Assembly (NCBI GenBank): GCA_003166865.1 | Contig: PMUP01000034.1 | Coordinates: 55,240-119,239 of the forward strand | Reading direction: 5' to 3' | DNA length: 64,000 nucleotides | Source: Bryobacterales bacterium | GTDB lineage: Bacteria > Acidobacteriota > Terriglobia > Bryobacterales > Bryobacteraceae | In this document: piece after piece, positions 54,975-64,000 of the stretch | Layout of the letters: each line of letters starts with the position of its first letter | Numbering within the stretch: the first letter of the stretch is position 1 | Notes under the pieces: model-generated | Seen by the model: the letters and a program-made list of their open reading frames with translations, nothing else | Databases searched by the model: none | Told to the model about the DNA's origin: nothing | Made by a program: the position numbers and the translations under genes

Positions 54975-56621
54975 ATGCTGGCTCGGCTTCGCTATATACT
55001 CCCGGTGGTGGTGCTGCTCGGTTTTGCCGGATGGATGTATAGCGACGACATTCCGAAGCCCGACTTGGTGGGCGCCGTCCAGAATCTGCAACAAACGCTG
55101 ATGCAGCTCCAAAAGGAGATCAAGGATCTGCAATCTTCGGTGAAGGAGCTGGCGAAGGACGCAAAGGACGCGCAGAAGCAGAAAGTGGCTCGCGCGAGCG
55201 CGCCACAGACTCCCGTGAAGGCGGTTCCGGCAACACCCGCGTCACCTTCGGGGGCGGCCGCGGCTGGCTCGGCGCCGGATTGGCAAAAGGCCCAGGAAGC
55301 ATTCGAGCATGGCCGGCGTGCGGAGGATCTGAAGTCCTACGGGCCTGCGATCGAGGCGTTTACCGAAACCATCGAGCTTGATCCGAAGAACGATTCGGCG
55401 TTCCTGCACCGGGGATACTCGCACTACTATCTGGGCGACTACACGAGCGCCGTTTCGGATCTGACTCAGTCGTTGACGCTGCAGCCTCACAATTCGCGCG
55501 CGTACGCGATGCGGGCCTCGGCTTTGTCGTCGAGCGGCAAGGCGGCGGAAGCGCTGGCGGACATCGAACAGGCCATCCAGAAGGATTCCCGCAATTCCGA
55601 GCATTACCTGCTGCGCGCGAACCTGCATGAGCAACTAGGACGAGCGGGGGAGGCGCTGAACGACTTCGCGCAAGCCATCCAGCTGGCGCCCGAATCCGAG
55701 CGCGCGTATCTGGGCCGCGCCGCGGTGCTGCGCACCCATGGCAAGGTGCAGGAGTCGCTGGCCGACTGCTACAAGGCGATCCAACTCAATCCGGTGGACA
55801 CGGCCGCGTATCTGTGCCGCGCTCAGTTTTATCTTTCCACTGGAGCCGCGCAGCCGGCGCTCGAAGACATCAATCGCGCCATGCTGATGGGGCAGAAACC
55901 AAATGAAGCCGTAGGCTTGCTGAGCGAGGCGCGGAAGATGGTAGACGCCAAGGCGCAAGTTGCCGCCGTTCCGCAGCAGGCGCCACCTCCGCAACCAGCG
56001 TCTCCGCAACCAACGCCACCGCAGCCAGCGGCACCTTTACAACCATCATTGGTGGCGCAAGTGCAGGCGCCTCCTCCCGCATCGGCTGTTCCGACGCCTG
56101 CGCCCGTAGCGGCTTCGATCGCGGCGCCGCAGTTGGTTCCCAGCCGGCTTCCGGTTGCCAGCGGACCGGTAGCCAGCGTAAGGCCGCCGCAGCTTGCTCG
56201 GCGCCCGGTCGCGGTGCCCCCGCAAGTGCTTACGCCGGTCCTCAGCAGGACGGAACCGGGCGGCTCGCATGACGCGAATCGCTGGTACCGCCAGGGCCGC
56301 TACTTGACCGAGCAGGAGAATTTTGAAGAAGCGGTGCAAGCTTTAACGCAAGCGATCCAGATGGATCCGACGCTCGCGCTGGCGCTGAATGCGCGCGGCT
56401 ATGCGCATCTGCGCTTACGCCGTTATCAGGATGCGATTAACGATTGCAGCCAGGCGATCCGGTTGAATCCGGCGTACGCCAATGCGTACTTGAATCGCTC
56501 GGTGGCGAAGCGAGCCATGGGCGATATTGCGGGCGCCCGGGAAGATCAGCGGCACGCGGCGGAGCTGGATGGCTCAGCGCAAGCGCAAGCGTCGCTAGCG
56601 AAACCGGCCTCACGGCCGTAA
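54975..56621 (+). CDS. membrane-anchored TPR protein with Pro-rich linker
   Basis: This 548-aa protein has an N-terminal membrane anchor (LRYILPVVVLLGFAGWMY), a coiled coil (about 30-70, LQQTLMQLQKEIKDLQSSVK) and a TPR block of about five repeats (about 95-310). A long Pro/Ala/Gln-rich linker (about 330-430) leads to a second TPR block (about 435-530, AVQALTQAIQMDPTLALALN). The arrangement suits a periplasmic scaffold spanning a gap in the envelope. No enzymatic motif was seen. Confidence 0.85.
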   Translation: MLARLRYILPVVVLLGFAGWMYSDDIPKPDLVGAVQNLQQTLMQLQKEIKDLQSSVKELAKDAKDAQKQKVARASAPQTPVKAVPATPASPSGAAAAGSAPDWQKAQEAFEHGRRAEDLKSYGPAIEAFTETIELDPKNDSAFLHRGYSHYYLGDYTSAVSDLTQSLTLQPHNSRAYAMRASALSSSGKAAEALADIEQAIQKDSRNSEHYLLRANLHEQLGRAGEALNDFAQAIQLAPESERAYLGRAAVLRTHGKVQESLADCYKAIQLNPVDTAAYLCRAQFYLSTGAAQPALEDINRAMLMGQKPNEAVGLLSEARKMVDAKAQVAAVPQQAPPPQPASPQPTPPQPAAPLQPSLVAQVQAPPPASAVPTPAPVAASIAAPQLVPSRLPVASGPVASVRPPQLARRPVAVPPQVLTPVLSRTEPGGSHDANRWYRQGRYLTEQENFEEAVQALTQAIQMDPTLALALNARGYAHLRLRRYQDAINDCSQAIRLNPAYANAYLNRSVAKRAMGDIAGAREDQRHAAELDGSAQAQASLAKPASRP

Positions 56622-56626
56622 CCGAC

Positions 56627-56651
56627 AACGCTCCCTCACGGTCGCGGTTCA
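56627..56651. repeat. short GC-rich intergenic element
   Basis: The element AACGCTCCCTCACGGTCGCG followed by GTTCA lies between the convergent ends of the TPR gene and gyrA. Its shape recalls a REP-type unit but differs from the CCGCTTGC family seen elsewhere here. It was seen once only, so the assignment is tentative. Confidence 0.3.
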
Positions 56652-56665
56652 GTTAGTGGCGCGGA

Positions 56666-59218
56666 TTATTGCAGTGGCAGATCGTTCTGCCCGTTGCCGT
56701 TCGCTCCGCTCGCTTCCGGATCGTACGGAATTACGGACGCCGCAGCAACCTGGTCGCCTTCTTCCATCCGCACCAGGCGCACGCCCTGGGTGGACCGGCC
56801 GGCTTGACGGATCTCGCCCGATTCCAGCCGAATGATCTTGCCGTCGCGGGTGATGATCATCAGGTCGGTGTCTTCCTTGACGGAAAGGATCGCGACCACT
56901 TTGCCGATCCTGGGAGTCAGCTTCATGTTGATGACGCCTTTGCCGCCGCGCGCGGTGAGGCGATAATCCACCAGCGGCGTGCGCTTGCCAAATCCGTTTT
57001 CGGAAATCGACAAGATGAGGCCGTCTTTCTCCACCACCTCGGCGCCGATGAGGGCGTCGCCCTCGGCCAGATCCATGGCGCGGACGCCCCGAGCGGGCCG
57101 GCCCATGGCGCGGACGTCGCTTTCCCGGAAACGAATCGCCTTGCCTTCGCGCGTGCCCAGGAAAATATAGTTCTCGCCGTCTGTCAGCCGCGCTGCCAGC
57201 AACTCATCGCCTTCATCGAGTGAAACCGCGATGATCCCGCGCGCCATTGGATTATCGAACTCGGTGAGCTCGCATTTCTTGATGACGCCCAGCTTGGTGA
57301 CCATCACGATGTACTGGTTGGGCACAAAATCCTTCACTGCGAGGAAGGTTTTCACGGCTTCGTCCGGCTGCAGATTAACCAAACCGGAAACGTGCTTGCC
57401 CTTTCCGGTGGTTCCGGCATCGGGGATCTCGTAAATTTTCAGCCAGAAAACGCGGCCCTTGGTGGTGAAGACCAATAAGTAGGCGTGCGTGGAGGCAACC
57501 ACCAGGTGCTCGACAACGTCCTCGGTGCGCGTCCCCATGCCGATGCGCCCCTTGCCGCCACGGGACTGGCGCCGGTAGGTGTCCACCGCGGTCCGCTTCA
57601 AATAACCGCCGTGGGTGACCGTGACCGCAACGTCTTCCACCTGGATCAGATCCTCGAGATGGATCTCGCCGGTGTCTTCGATGATCTCGGTGCGCCGCTT
57701 ATCGCCGAAGTCCTTCTGCACTTCCTTGAGCTCCTGCACGATGATCCCGCGCAGCTTCTGATCCGAACCGAGAATGGCCACGTATTCGGCGATCTCAACC
57801 TGAATCGCGGCCAGCTCATCCAGGATTTTCTGGGTCTCCATCCCGGTGAGGCGCTGCAATTGCATCTCGATGATGGCCTGGGCCTGGCGCTCTGAGAACT
57901 CGAACTCGCCAATCAACCCGTCGCGGGCTTCACGGGGCGTTTTGGATGCGCGGATCAGCTTAATGACTGCGTCGAGATTTTCGAGGGCCTTTTGGAAGCC
58001 AAGCAGGATATGCTCGCGCTCGCGCGCTTTGCGCAGCAGGTAATCCGTGCGGCGCCGCACCACGTCGATGCGGTGATCGATGAAGCGCTTCAGGACGTCG
58101 GCCAAGCCCAACTCGCGCGGCTGCCCATTGACGATGGACAGCATGATGACGCCGAAGTTGATCTGGAGCTGGGTGTGCTTGTAGAGGTTGTTGAGGATCA
58201 CTTCGGCCTGCTCGCTGCGCTTCAGCTCGAAGACGATGCGCATGCCGTCGCGATCGCTCTCATCGCGAATTTCCGAGATGCCCTCGATCTTTTTATCGTT
58301 GACCAGGCCGGCGGCGGCTTCAATGAGCCGCGCCTTGTTGACCTGGTACGGGATCTCGGTGACGACAATCGCTTCGCGGTCTTTGCCGGACTTTTCGGTG
58401 GCGGCTTTGGCGCGCAGCTTGAGCGTGCCGCGCCCCTTGGTGAAGTAGTCGAGAATGCCCTGGCGGCCGAGAATGAACCCGCCGGTGGGGAAATCGGGGC
58501 CTTGCACCAGGCTCACAAGCTCGCTCAAATGCGTTTCGGGCTTTTGAACCAGCAGAATGGTCGCGTTGATGATCTCAGTGAGATTGTGCGGCGGAATATT
58601 CGTCGCCATGCCCACCGCGATGCCTGAAGAACCGTTGATCAGCAGGTTGGGAACGCGCGTGGGAAGGACTTCAGGCTCGACTCGGCGCTCGTCAAAGTTT
58701 GGCCGGAAATCGACGGTCTCTTTGTCGAGATCCTCGAGCAGCGCGGTGTCGATGCGCGACAGCCGGGCTTCGGTGTACCGGTAAGCCGCGGGCGGATCGC
58801 CGTCCACGGAGCCGAAATTTCCCTGGCCGTCCACCAGCGGATAGCGCAGCGAGAAGTCCTGCGCCATGCGCACTAACGCGTCGTAGACCGGAGCGTCGCC
58901 GTGCGGATGAAAGTTGCCCAGCACTTCGCCAACGATACCGGCGCACTTGCGATAAGGGCGGTTGAACGCCAGACCCATCTCCGACATCGCATACAAAATG
59001 CGGCGATGCACGGGCTTTAAGCCGTCGCGGATGTCGGGCAGCGCGCGCCCGATGATCACACTCATGGCGTAGTCGAGATACGAACGCCGCATCTCGTCTT
59101 CGATGTTGATGGGGATCAGGTTCTGCTTGCCCTCACCGCCCAGCGGCATTTGCGAGCTGCGGTCCGGCGGAGGCGGAGGGTTATTGGGATCGTCGTTTGG
59201 ATTTCGGGGGTCTGCCAA
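56666..59218 (-). CDS. gyrA: DNA gyrase subunit A
   Basis: This 850-aa type II topoisomerase subunit breaks and rejoins DNA during negative supercoiling. It has the catalytic tyrosine Tyr148 ([11 protein letters not shown]), the quinolone region [10 protein letters not shown] with Ala109 (E. coli Ser83 position) and Asp113 (Asp87 position), and a GyrA-box of the form QSRGGKG (E. coli QRRGGKG). The C-terminal beta-pinwheel repeats identify GyrA rather than ParC. The N-terminus carries a Pro/Asn-rich extension of about 25 residues. The start is TTG with GGAG eight bases upstream; Met24 is an alternative. Confidence 0.96.
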   Translation of the reverse strand: MADPRNPNDDPNNPPPPPDRSSQMPLGGEGKQNLIPINIEDEMRRSYLDYAMSVIIGRALPDIRDGLKPVHRRILYAMSEMGLAFNRPYRKCAGIVGEVLGNFHPHGDAPVYDALVRMAQDFSLRYPLVDGQGNFGSVDGDPPAAYRYTEARLSRIDTALLEDLDKETVDFRPNFDERRVEPEVLPTRVPNLLINGSSGIAVGMATNIPPHNLTEIINATILLVQKPETHLSELVSLVQGPDFPTGGFILGRQGILDYFTKGRGTLKLRAKAATEKSGKDREAIVVTEIPYQVNKARLIEAAAGLVNDKKIEGISEIRDESDRDGMRIVFELKRSEQAEVILNNLYKHTQLQINFGVIMLSIVNGQPRELGLADVLKRFIDHRIDVVRRRTDYLLRKAREREHILLGFQKALENLDAVIKLIRASKTPREARDGLIGEFEFSERQAQAIIEMQLQRLTGMETQKILDELAAIQVEIAEYVAILGSDQKLRGIIVQELKEVQKDFGDKRRTEIIEDTGEIHLEDLIQVEDVAVTVTHGGYLKRTAVDTYRRQSRGGKGRIGMGTRTEDVVEHLVVASTHAYLLVFTTKGRVFWLKIYEIPDAGTTGKGKHVSGLVNLQPDEAVKTFLAVKDFVPNQYIVMVTKLGVIKKCELTEFDNPMARGIIAVSLDEGDELLAARLTDGENYIFLGTREGKAIRFRESDVRAMGRPARGVRAMDLAEGDALIGAEVVEKDGLILSISENGFGKRTPLVDYRLTARGGKGVINMKLTPRIGKVVAILSVKEDTDLMIITRDGKIIRLESGEIRQAGRSTQGVRLVRMEEGDQVAAASVIPYDPEASGANGNGQNDLPLQ

Positions 59219-59331
59219 CTAGTTAACTCCTAGAAAATAGAGGAACGAAGCGCTCGAGAACAAGTGCGTTTCGCAAGCCTTATTTTAGCAGTCCGAAGGC
59301 CTCCGGCACCACTCTAATTTAGGGCGCGAGT

Positions 59332-59871
59332 TTAGCGCGGAACCAATTGGAGAGCTTGCCGGACGGCCGTGTTGCCAGGGTCCAACTCGAGGGCCTTCTG
59401 GGCGAACACCTGGGCCTGGCGCAACTCACCGGCAGCCGCGGAAGTAAGCGCCAGATTGGCGTAAATCGCCGCAGCGGGTGGGCCGATGTCGAGAGCCTTC
59501 TGAAACTCGGCGCGCGCGTCGGCCGTGCGCCCCATAAGCGCGTACAGCACACCCAAATTGCAATGCGCGTCGCGGTATGAGGGATCGATGCGAATGGCTT
59601 TCTCGAGCTTCGCAATCGCCTGGGGGATTTTGTTGGCGCGTGAGAACTGCTGCGCTTCGTAAGCCGCGCGGCGCGCCTTCTCAGAAATCGGGTGCTGGAG
59701 TTCGCGCAGCGATACGACACCGGAAATCGGTTCCCGTTCCGGACGCTGGGGCCAGTCCGGAACCACGCTGGGCTGGTCATAGATCTGGAGATGGCGAGGA
59801 TCGCCTTGCGGCATTTGAGCGTACAGCGCCACTGAAAAACAGAGGATTCCCAAGAATCTGCTGGTAGACAC
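59332..59871 (-). CDS. exported TPR protein
   Basis: This 179-aa protein has a signal peptide (MSTSRFLGILCFSVALYAQ), a short lead with VSLRELQHPISEKARRA, and three TPR units (IAKLEKAIRIDPSYRDAHCN, ARAEFQKALDIGPPAAAIYA, AQVFAQKALELDPGNTAVRQ). It lies in the same orientation as gyrA, 113 bp upstream of it. A periplasmic adaptor role is inferred. Confidence 0.85.
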   Translation of the reverse strand: MSTSRFLGILCFSVALYAQMPQGDPRHLQIYDQPSVVPDWPQRPEREPISGVVSLRELQHPISEKARRAAYEAQQFSRANKIPQAIAKLEKAIRIDPSYRDAHCNLGVLYALMGRTADARAEFQKALDIGPPAAAIYANLALTSAAAGELRQAQVFAQKALELDPGNTAVRQALQLVPR

Positions 59872-60037
59872 AGTTCCTCCTGAAATGCTTATCGGTGAAA
59901 TTCTACGGACGAGGATTGTGGGATTACGAACGAGGAACGGCGTGAGCCAACGTAGACTCTATCGATATTCTAGTGAGGTGTCAGGAATAATACCAATCCA
60001 AAGTTTCTATGCGGGCGATTTGGGAATCTCGATGAAG

Positions 60038-63000
60038 TTAGCCGGCGATATCCACGGTCTTGGTGTTGTCGTCGGGAATGCGATCGATCAACAGCAGGAA
60101 AGGGTCGATGCCCGCCTTGTCCGGCGCCTCATCCACCGTGAAGGTGTAAGTCGCAGCGCCGCTCTTCATTAGGATGCGCTCGCGGTACAGGGTCTTGCCG
60201 TATTTTTTCCCGTGGGGTGGTTTGGCGAAGGCCCCGATTTCGATCCAGTCGTTCACCGGTACTTCGTGCTCTTCGCCCTTCTCGTCGGCCTTGAACTTCT
60301 TCGCGTCCACGTGAATGGTCACGTCGTACTTGCCGTCCGCGCGCTTGCTGGCGGTGGCTGACAGCGTGCGATTCGAAAACAGGGTGATGTCGTAGAACAG
60401 ATCCTGGATCAGGTATTGATATTGCGGCGGCGTCTCGGCACGCAGCGCGTCCACCAATGCGTAGGACACCGGATAGGGCGGAGGAGCGTACGCGTACTGT
60501 TGCAAAACTTTTCGCAGAGCCCGGTTCACTGCTTCCTCGCCGATCATTTCTTTCATGTAGTACATCACCACGCTGCCCTTGCGATAGTGAACGTATCCCT
60601 GATTCGAATCCACTCGCAACAGCGGACGCTCTTTCAACAGCTCCCGGCCTCGTGAGCGGAGATAGTTGTCCATTTCGTACTTCAGAAACTTCCGCATGAT
60701 GTCGCGGCCATATTCTTTTTCCATCACCATGAGAGCCGAATACTGGGCGAGTGTTTCGGAAAGCAGCGTCGCGCCCTGCATATTCGCTCCCGAAACCTGG
60801 TACGCCCACCATTGATGCCCCATTTCGTGGGCCACCACGTAATAAACCATGTCGATGTCTTCGGGATCTTTCAAGTTCGCGATGAATCCGATGCTCTCCG
60901 AATAGGGCATGGTGCCCGGGAAGGCCTGCGCGAAGCGCTCAATGCGCGGGAATTCGATGATCCGTGCTTCCTTTTGCGCGTAAGGTCCGAAATTCTTGGT
61001 GTAATACTCGAACGACTTCTCCACCGATCGCAACATCTTCGGAACGTTCCAGGGTTGTTCCTTGAGATAGTAAACCTCGATCTTTATTCCGTTCGATTCC
61101 TTCCGCGCCACTTCGTAATCCGCCGAGAGGAACGCGTAGAAATTGTCGGCGAAGTGATCGAGCTTGTATTTGAAGTAGCACCGGCCGTTTTCGGTCCACT
61201 GGCGTTCCAGGGATCCGGGCGCCACGGCGATCTGACCGGGTGATGTGGAGATGACGGATTCTTCGTTCACCCAATCGGAGTTGTTGCTGAGGTAGGTGTC
61301 CATGCAATCGGCGGTGCAGTTGCGCTCCAGTGCCGGCATCAGATCCTTTTCCTTCAGCCCGAATTTCTTGCGCTTGTTTCTGTTGTCGAGTTCGCGCTGG
61401 GGCTGGTATCCGATCTGCGGAGACACCGCGGCGTTGTTAAAGAACGTTCCGTTCTGAACCACCTGCAACACGCTGACGGTATTCTCAAACCCGCGCGGCT
61501 CCCGTGTGACAGTAAACCGGAAGTGCCGCTGTTCGCCCGGCTGCATGGGTGGATCGAATTCATAAATCCGATATTGCAGCCGCTGGTCGTCCTGCTTCAG
61601 CCTGGCTCCATCGATCTGGACTTGGGTCTGAAAGTCCGGACCGGCATCATTCAGGTACAACACGGCGATGGGCTTATCACTTTTGTTTTGAATGAGGGTG
61701 TCCGCGTGCATGGTTGCGGCGCGGCGCTCGGGATACAGATCGATGGCATATTTCACATCGATGATCCGAGGCTGTGGCAGCTTGTCGTACCTCTTGTAGG
61801 TCTTCTCGTAGTCGGCGGATATATGATCGCGATCATCTTCGCTGAGGATCGTATTCAGGACCTTCGTGTTGTAATAGATCCACGCGCCCGTTCCCAGGAA
61901 AGCGGCCAGCAGGACGACCGCCAGGACCCGAACAGGCGCGGTGAAACGTAAGCGGGCGTCCCGTAAACGCAGCCTCCAGGCGTGCTCGCGGCCCCGCTGC
62001 CATAACAGGATGCTCGAGACCGCCAGCAATCCGCAAAAGGCTAGCCAGTACATCGTGAACCACGTCCAGCTCTTCCAATACGGCGCGAATCCGAAGAAGT
62101 CGGAGTAGGTCGTAGTGGGCTGCGATCCGAACTGGACCAACAGTGTCGCTATATGCAGGGGCCGCCACACAAACTGGTTGGCGATCACGAAGGCGATGAA
62201 GGCGAAATATCCAACGTACTTATTGGGCGAAATCACGTGAACGAAGTACGCCAGCACCGCGAGGAAAACGAAGGCCGTGAAATCCATTACCAGCAGCTCG
62301 GTGACCCACAACCCAAACTGGTAGCGGTGATAATGGCTGAACACCTGCGTGAGAATGCCGCTCACCCCAGCCAGGCAGACGATCAGGAAAATCGTGCACA
62401 ACAGGGCGCCGAGCTTGGATGCGTAGGACGGCCAATCGGGGTGGGGCAGGGCGTCCTCAATTTCGTCCATTCTGGCATCGCGTTCCTTCCAGACCAGGGT
62501 CCCGGCGTAATAGGTCAGCATGCCGATCAGGAAAACATAGAGCGAGCCCTGAATAGTTTCAATCAGCTTATACGTCACGGGCCACGACGTATTGCCATAG
62601 CCCTCCGACGCGCTGACAATGATGCTCGGAATCGTGTTCAGAAGCGCGGCGCACGTGATGACAATGAAGGAAGTGGACTTTATGAGTCCCAAGAACTCTA
62701 CCTTGAAATCTCCCCGGAACTGCGCCCATTGCGCGCCGAGCCCGAAGGCTTGCCGCAGCACCGGGATTGGTACGGCCATGGCGGCGGCCGCCTCGCCGTT
62801 GTCGCGGGCTTGCTTGTGACGCCCAGCCCGCTCCTCAAACCGGAACCTCCAATAGGCAAATGCGAAGATCGCCGCTCCCACCGCCAGCCAAATCACCCGG
62901 TTCCAGAGCAAGAGCCCGCTATATCCGATAGCCAGCGTATTCTTCTCGGCGACGGTGAAATATTTCGTCGCGATCGCGAATGTGCGGATGGCAAAAGGAT

Positions 63001-63625
63001 CCAGCAGCGCCGCCCAGGTTTCATGCTGGACGTCGGTTGTGAGCGCCTGGCCCACTCCATAACCGGTCAACAACACCAGACCGCCGATGAACGATGTCAC
63101 CGTGCTTCGAGTCAGAACCGCGATGGCGAAGATAATGGCGGCGATGAAGAGCGTGTTTGGAACCGCGAAGACCAGAATGCCGTAGAGGTGAGCCGTCCAG
63201 TTCACGGCGCCCCACCGCTCGGGATCTATCCACGGCATCCACTTCCCAACGAAAATGCCGAGAGAGACGCCGAGGATCGGTATCACCGCGACCAGCGCGG
63301 ATCCCAAGAAGCGCCCGGTGAGGTAATCGAACTTCTTCAGCGGAGTGGCGAACAGCAGTTGGTGCGTGTTGAAGGCGAAATCCCGGGATGCCGCCGAGTT
63401 CACGAAGGCCACCGTCATCACCAGTCCTAACAGGCTCATGATGGCGTAGTAATTCTCGATGACGAATGGCGCGTTGCGATAGGTGTTTTCGAGCGCCCCG
63501 CCAACCTGGATCTGGTCCGTCGACGTTGCGCCGAAGATCATCAAGGCGACGATCAGGAAAAAGATCCACAACATCCACGATCGCAGCCAATAGCGGATTT
63601 CGAAGCTTAAGAAATGGGTCAGCAT
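60038..63625 (-). CDS. ABC-2-type permease fused to an M1 aminopeptidase
   Basis: This 1195-aa protein has about 550 residues of membrane sequence with roughly 12 helices and ABC-2-type permease segments (FVNSAASRDFAFNTHQLLFA, ATPLKKFDYLTGRFLGSALV). An extracytoplasmic M1 peptidase follows: the exopeptidase-like region (PGTMPYSESIGF) and the zinc site HEMGH, then 18 residues to Glu in LLSETLAQY. The C-terminal helical domain ends in a calcium-type NADP-like fold of M1. The gene is 9 bp downstream of an ABC ATPase gene. This fusion is recurrent in Acidobacteria and Bacteroidetes; it may process or export peptides. Confidence 0.9.
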   Translation of the reverse strand: MLTHFLSFEIRYWLRSWMLWIFFLIVALMIFGATSTDQIQVGGALENTYRNAPFVIENYYAIMSLLGLVMTVAFVNSAASRDFAFNTHQLLFATPLKKFDYLTGRFLGSALVAVIPILGVSLGIFVGKWMPWIDPERWGAVNWTAHLYGILVFAVPNTLFIAAIIFAIAVLTRSTVTSFIGGLVLLTGYGVGQALTTDVQHETWAALLDPFAIRTFAIATKYFTVAEKNTLAIGYSGLLLWNRVIWLAVGAAIFAFAYWRFRFEERAGRHKQARDNGEAAAAMAVPIPVLRQAFGLGAQWAQFRGDFKVEFLGLIKSTSFIVITCAALLNTIPSIIVSASEGYGNTSWPVTYKLIETIQGSLYVFLIGMLTYYAGTLVWKERDARMDEIEDALPHPDWPSYASKLGALLCTIFLIVCLAGVSGILTQVFSHYHRYQFGLWVTELLVMDFTAFVFLAVLAYFVHVISPNKYVGYFAFIAFVIANQFVWRPLHIATLLVQFGSQPTTTYSDFFGFAPYWKSWTWFTMYWLAFCGLLAVSSILLWQRGREHAWRLRLRDARLRFTAPVRVLAVVLLAAFLGTGAWIYYNTKVLNTILSEDDRDHISADYEKTYKRYDKLPQPRIIDVKYAIDLYPERRAATMHADTLIQNKSDKPIAVLYLNDAGPDFQTQVQIDGARLKQDDQRLQYRIYEFDPPMQPGEQRHFRFTVTREPRGFENTVSVLQVVQNGTFFNNAAVSPQIGYQPQRELDNRNKRKKFGLKEKDLMPALERNCTADCMDTYLSNNSDWVNEESVISTSPGQIAVAPGSLERQWTENGRCYFKYKLDHFADNFYAFLSADYEVARKESNGIKIEVYYLKEQPWNVPKMLRSVEKSFEYYTKNFGPYAQKEARIIEFPRIERFAQAFPGTMPYSESIGFIANLKDPEDIDMVYYVVAHEMGHQWWAYQVSGANMQGATLLSETLAQYSALMVMEKEYGRDIMRKFLKYEMDNYLRSRGRELLKERPLLRVDSNQGYVHYRKGSVVMYYMKEMIGEEAVNRALRKVLQQYAYAPPPYPVSYALVDALRAETPPQYQYLIQDLFYDITLFSNRTLSATASKRADGKYDVTIHVDAKKFKADEKGEEHEVPVNDWIEIGAFAKPPHGKKYGKTLYRERILMKSGAATYTFTVDEAPDKAGIDPFLLLIDRIPDDNTKTVDIAG

Positions 63626-63634
63626 GTTTGGCTA

Positions 63635-64000
63635 CTACAGTCCTGCAATGCGCGAGAAAAACACGTCTTCCAGGTCCGCTGGCACGGGCTGGAATCCATC
63701 TCCAGGGGGCTCGGCGCTATAGACATGAATCAGCGGCCGGCCGGCGATGAGCTTGCTCGATATCAACCGGTAGCGCTCTTCGTACGCTTTGATCTCCGGC
63801 TTTGGGATGGACTTCTTCCAGATTTTCCCGCTCAGCTGGCCAACGGCATCCTCGGGAACGCCCGCAAACAGCACGCGGCCTTCGTGGATGATGGCCATGT
63901 TGGTACACAGCTCCATCACGTCCTGGACGATGTGCGTGGAAAGAATAACAATGACGTTTTCGCCGATCTCGGAAAGCAGGTTGTAGAAGCGGTTGCGCTC
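63635..64000 (-). CDS. ABC transporter ATP-binding protein (C-terminal part)
   Basis: The gene runs off the right edge, so only the last 121 residues are seen. They include the end of the nucleotide-binding domain (ENVIVILSTHIVQDVMELCT, with the switch His of STHIVQD, and MAIIHEGRVLFAG) and an ABC-2-type C-terminal extension ending in a short tail at the stop (63635). The upstream Walker motifs are outside the window. It ends 9 bp before the permease-peptidase gene and is its likely ATPase partner. Confidence 0.88.
   Translation of the reverse strand, partial: ERNRFYNLLSEIGENVIVILSTHIVQDVMELCTNMAIIHEGRVLFAGVPEDAVGQLSGKIWKKSIPKPEIKAYEERYRLISSKLIAGRPLIHVYSAEPPGDGFQPVPADLEDVFFSRIAGL

Noticed and set aside
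62153..63430. 425-aa frame antisense to the permease part
   Set aside because: Mirror of hydrophobic codons giving polar repetitive sequence; shadow.

Overview
The window looks like a chromosomal segment of an acidobacterium close to Candidatus Solibacter / Bryobacter. That assignment is inferred from gene content: large Ser/Thr kinases fused to TPR arrays, several copies of the Solibacter-type C-terminal domain TIGR03437, secreted acid-protease families (S53, G1, matrixin), an ABC-permease/M1-peptidase fusion, and high-GC DNA with REP-like intergenic repeats. No 16S rRNA, phage structural genes, CRISPR array or complete transposase is visible.

Layout. 0.07-4.07 kb (minus): a TPR Ser/Thr kinase with two small downstream genes. 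4.5-13.1 kb: a disturbed, accessory-looking region. It holds remnants of a GMC oxidoreductase, a kinase/TPR protein, a Mur-ligase-like protein and a CHAT protein around four intact genes: a PaaK-like adenylate-forming enzyme, a DASS-type transporter, an asparagine-synthase-like enzyme and a methyltransferase. These four may form a small biosynthetic locus. 13.3-15.9 kb: a second TPR kinase split by one frameshift. 16.5-19.3 kb: a lectin-like PEP-CTERM protein, two small ORFs and a Tat-exported Gfo/Idh/MocA oxidoreductase. 19.8-26.1 kb: mostly housekeeping (tRNA-Thr, Rieske ferredoxin, mutM, folP, tyrS) plus a hybrid histidine kinase. 26.4-29.3 kb: an HpcH/HpaI aldolase, a G1 glutamic peptidase and an EamA transporter.

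29.4-32.1 kb holds the most unusual gene: the N-terminal half of a BrxC/PglY-like P-loop ATPase fused in frame to a sulfotransferase-like protein, which is itself shifted near its end. 32.1-35.4 kb carries small secreted proteins, including an overlapping paralogous pair. 35.7-39.4 kb is a co-directional run: OmpR-type regulator, histidine kinase, STAS protein, thioredoxin-fold protein and a lone NuoI. 39.4-45.0 kb (minus) has a matrixin-like protease with a CysE-type acetyltransferase, then an S53 peptidase with a TIGR03437 protein. 45.5-46.5 kb encodes a two-TIR-domain protein, probably anti-phage, interrupted by a one-base shift in a T run.

46.7-64 kb contains a DUF885 protein, a lipoprotein, a BACON-like/TIGR03437 protein translationally coupled to an alanyl-tRNA editing protein, TPR proteins, a DHH/DHHA1 phosphoesterase, a SnoaL-like protein, gyrA, and an ABC transporter whose permease is fused to an M1 aminopeptidase. 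Its ATPase gene runs off the right edge. Several frameshifts in otherwise healthy genes are single-base lesions, some in homopolymers, so sequencing error must be excluded before calling those genes dead. The Mur-ligase and CHAT remnants carry enough damage to be real decay.
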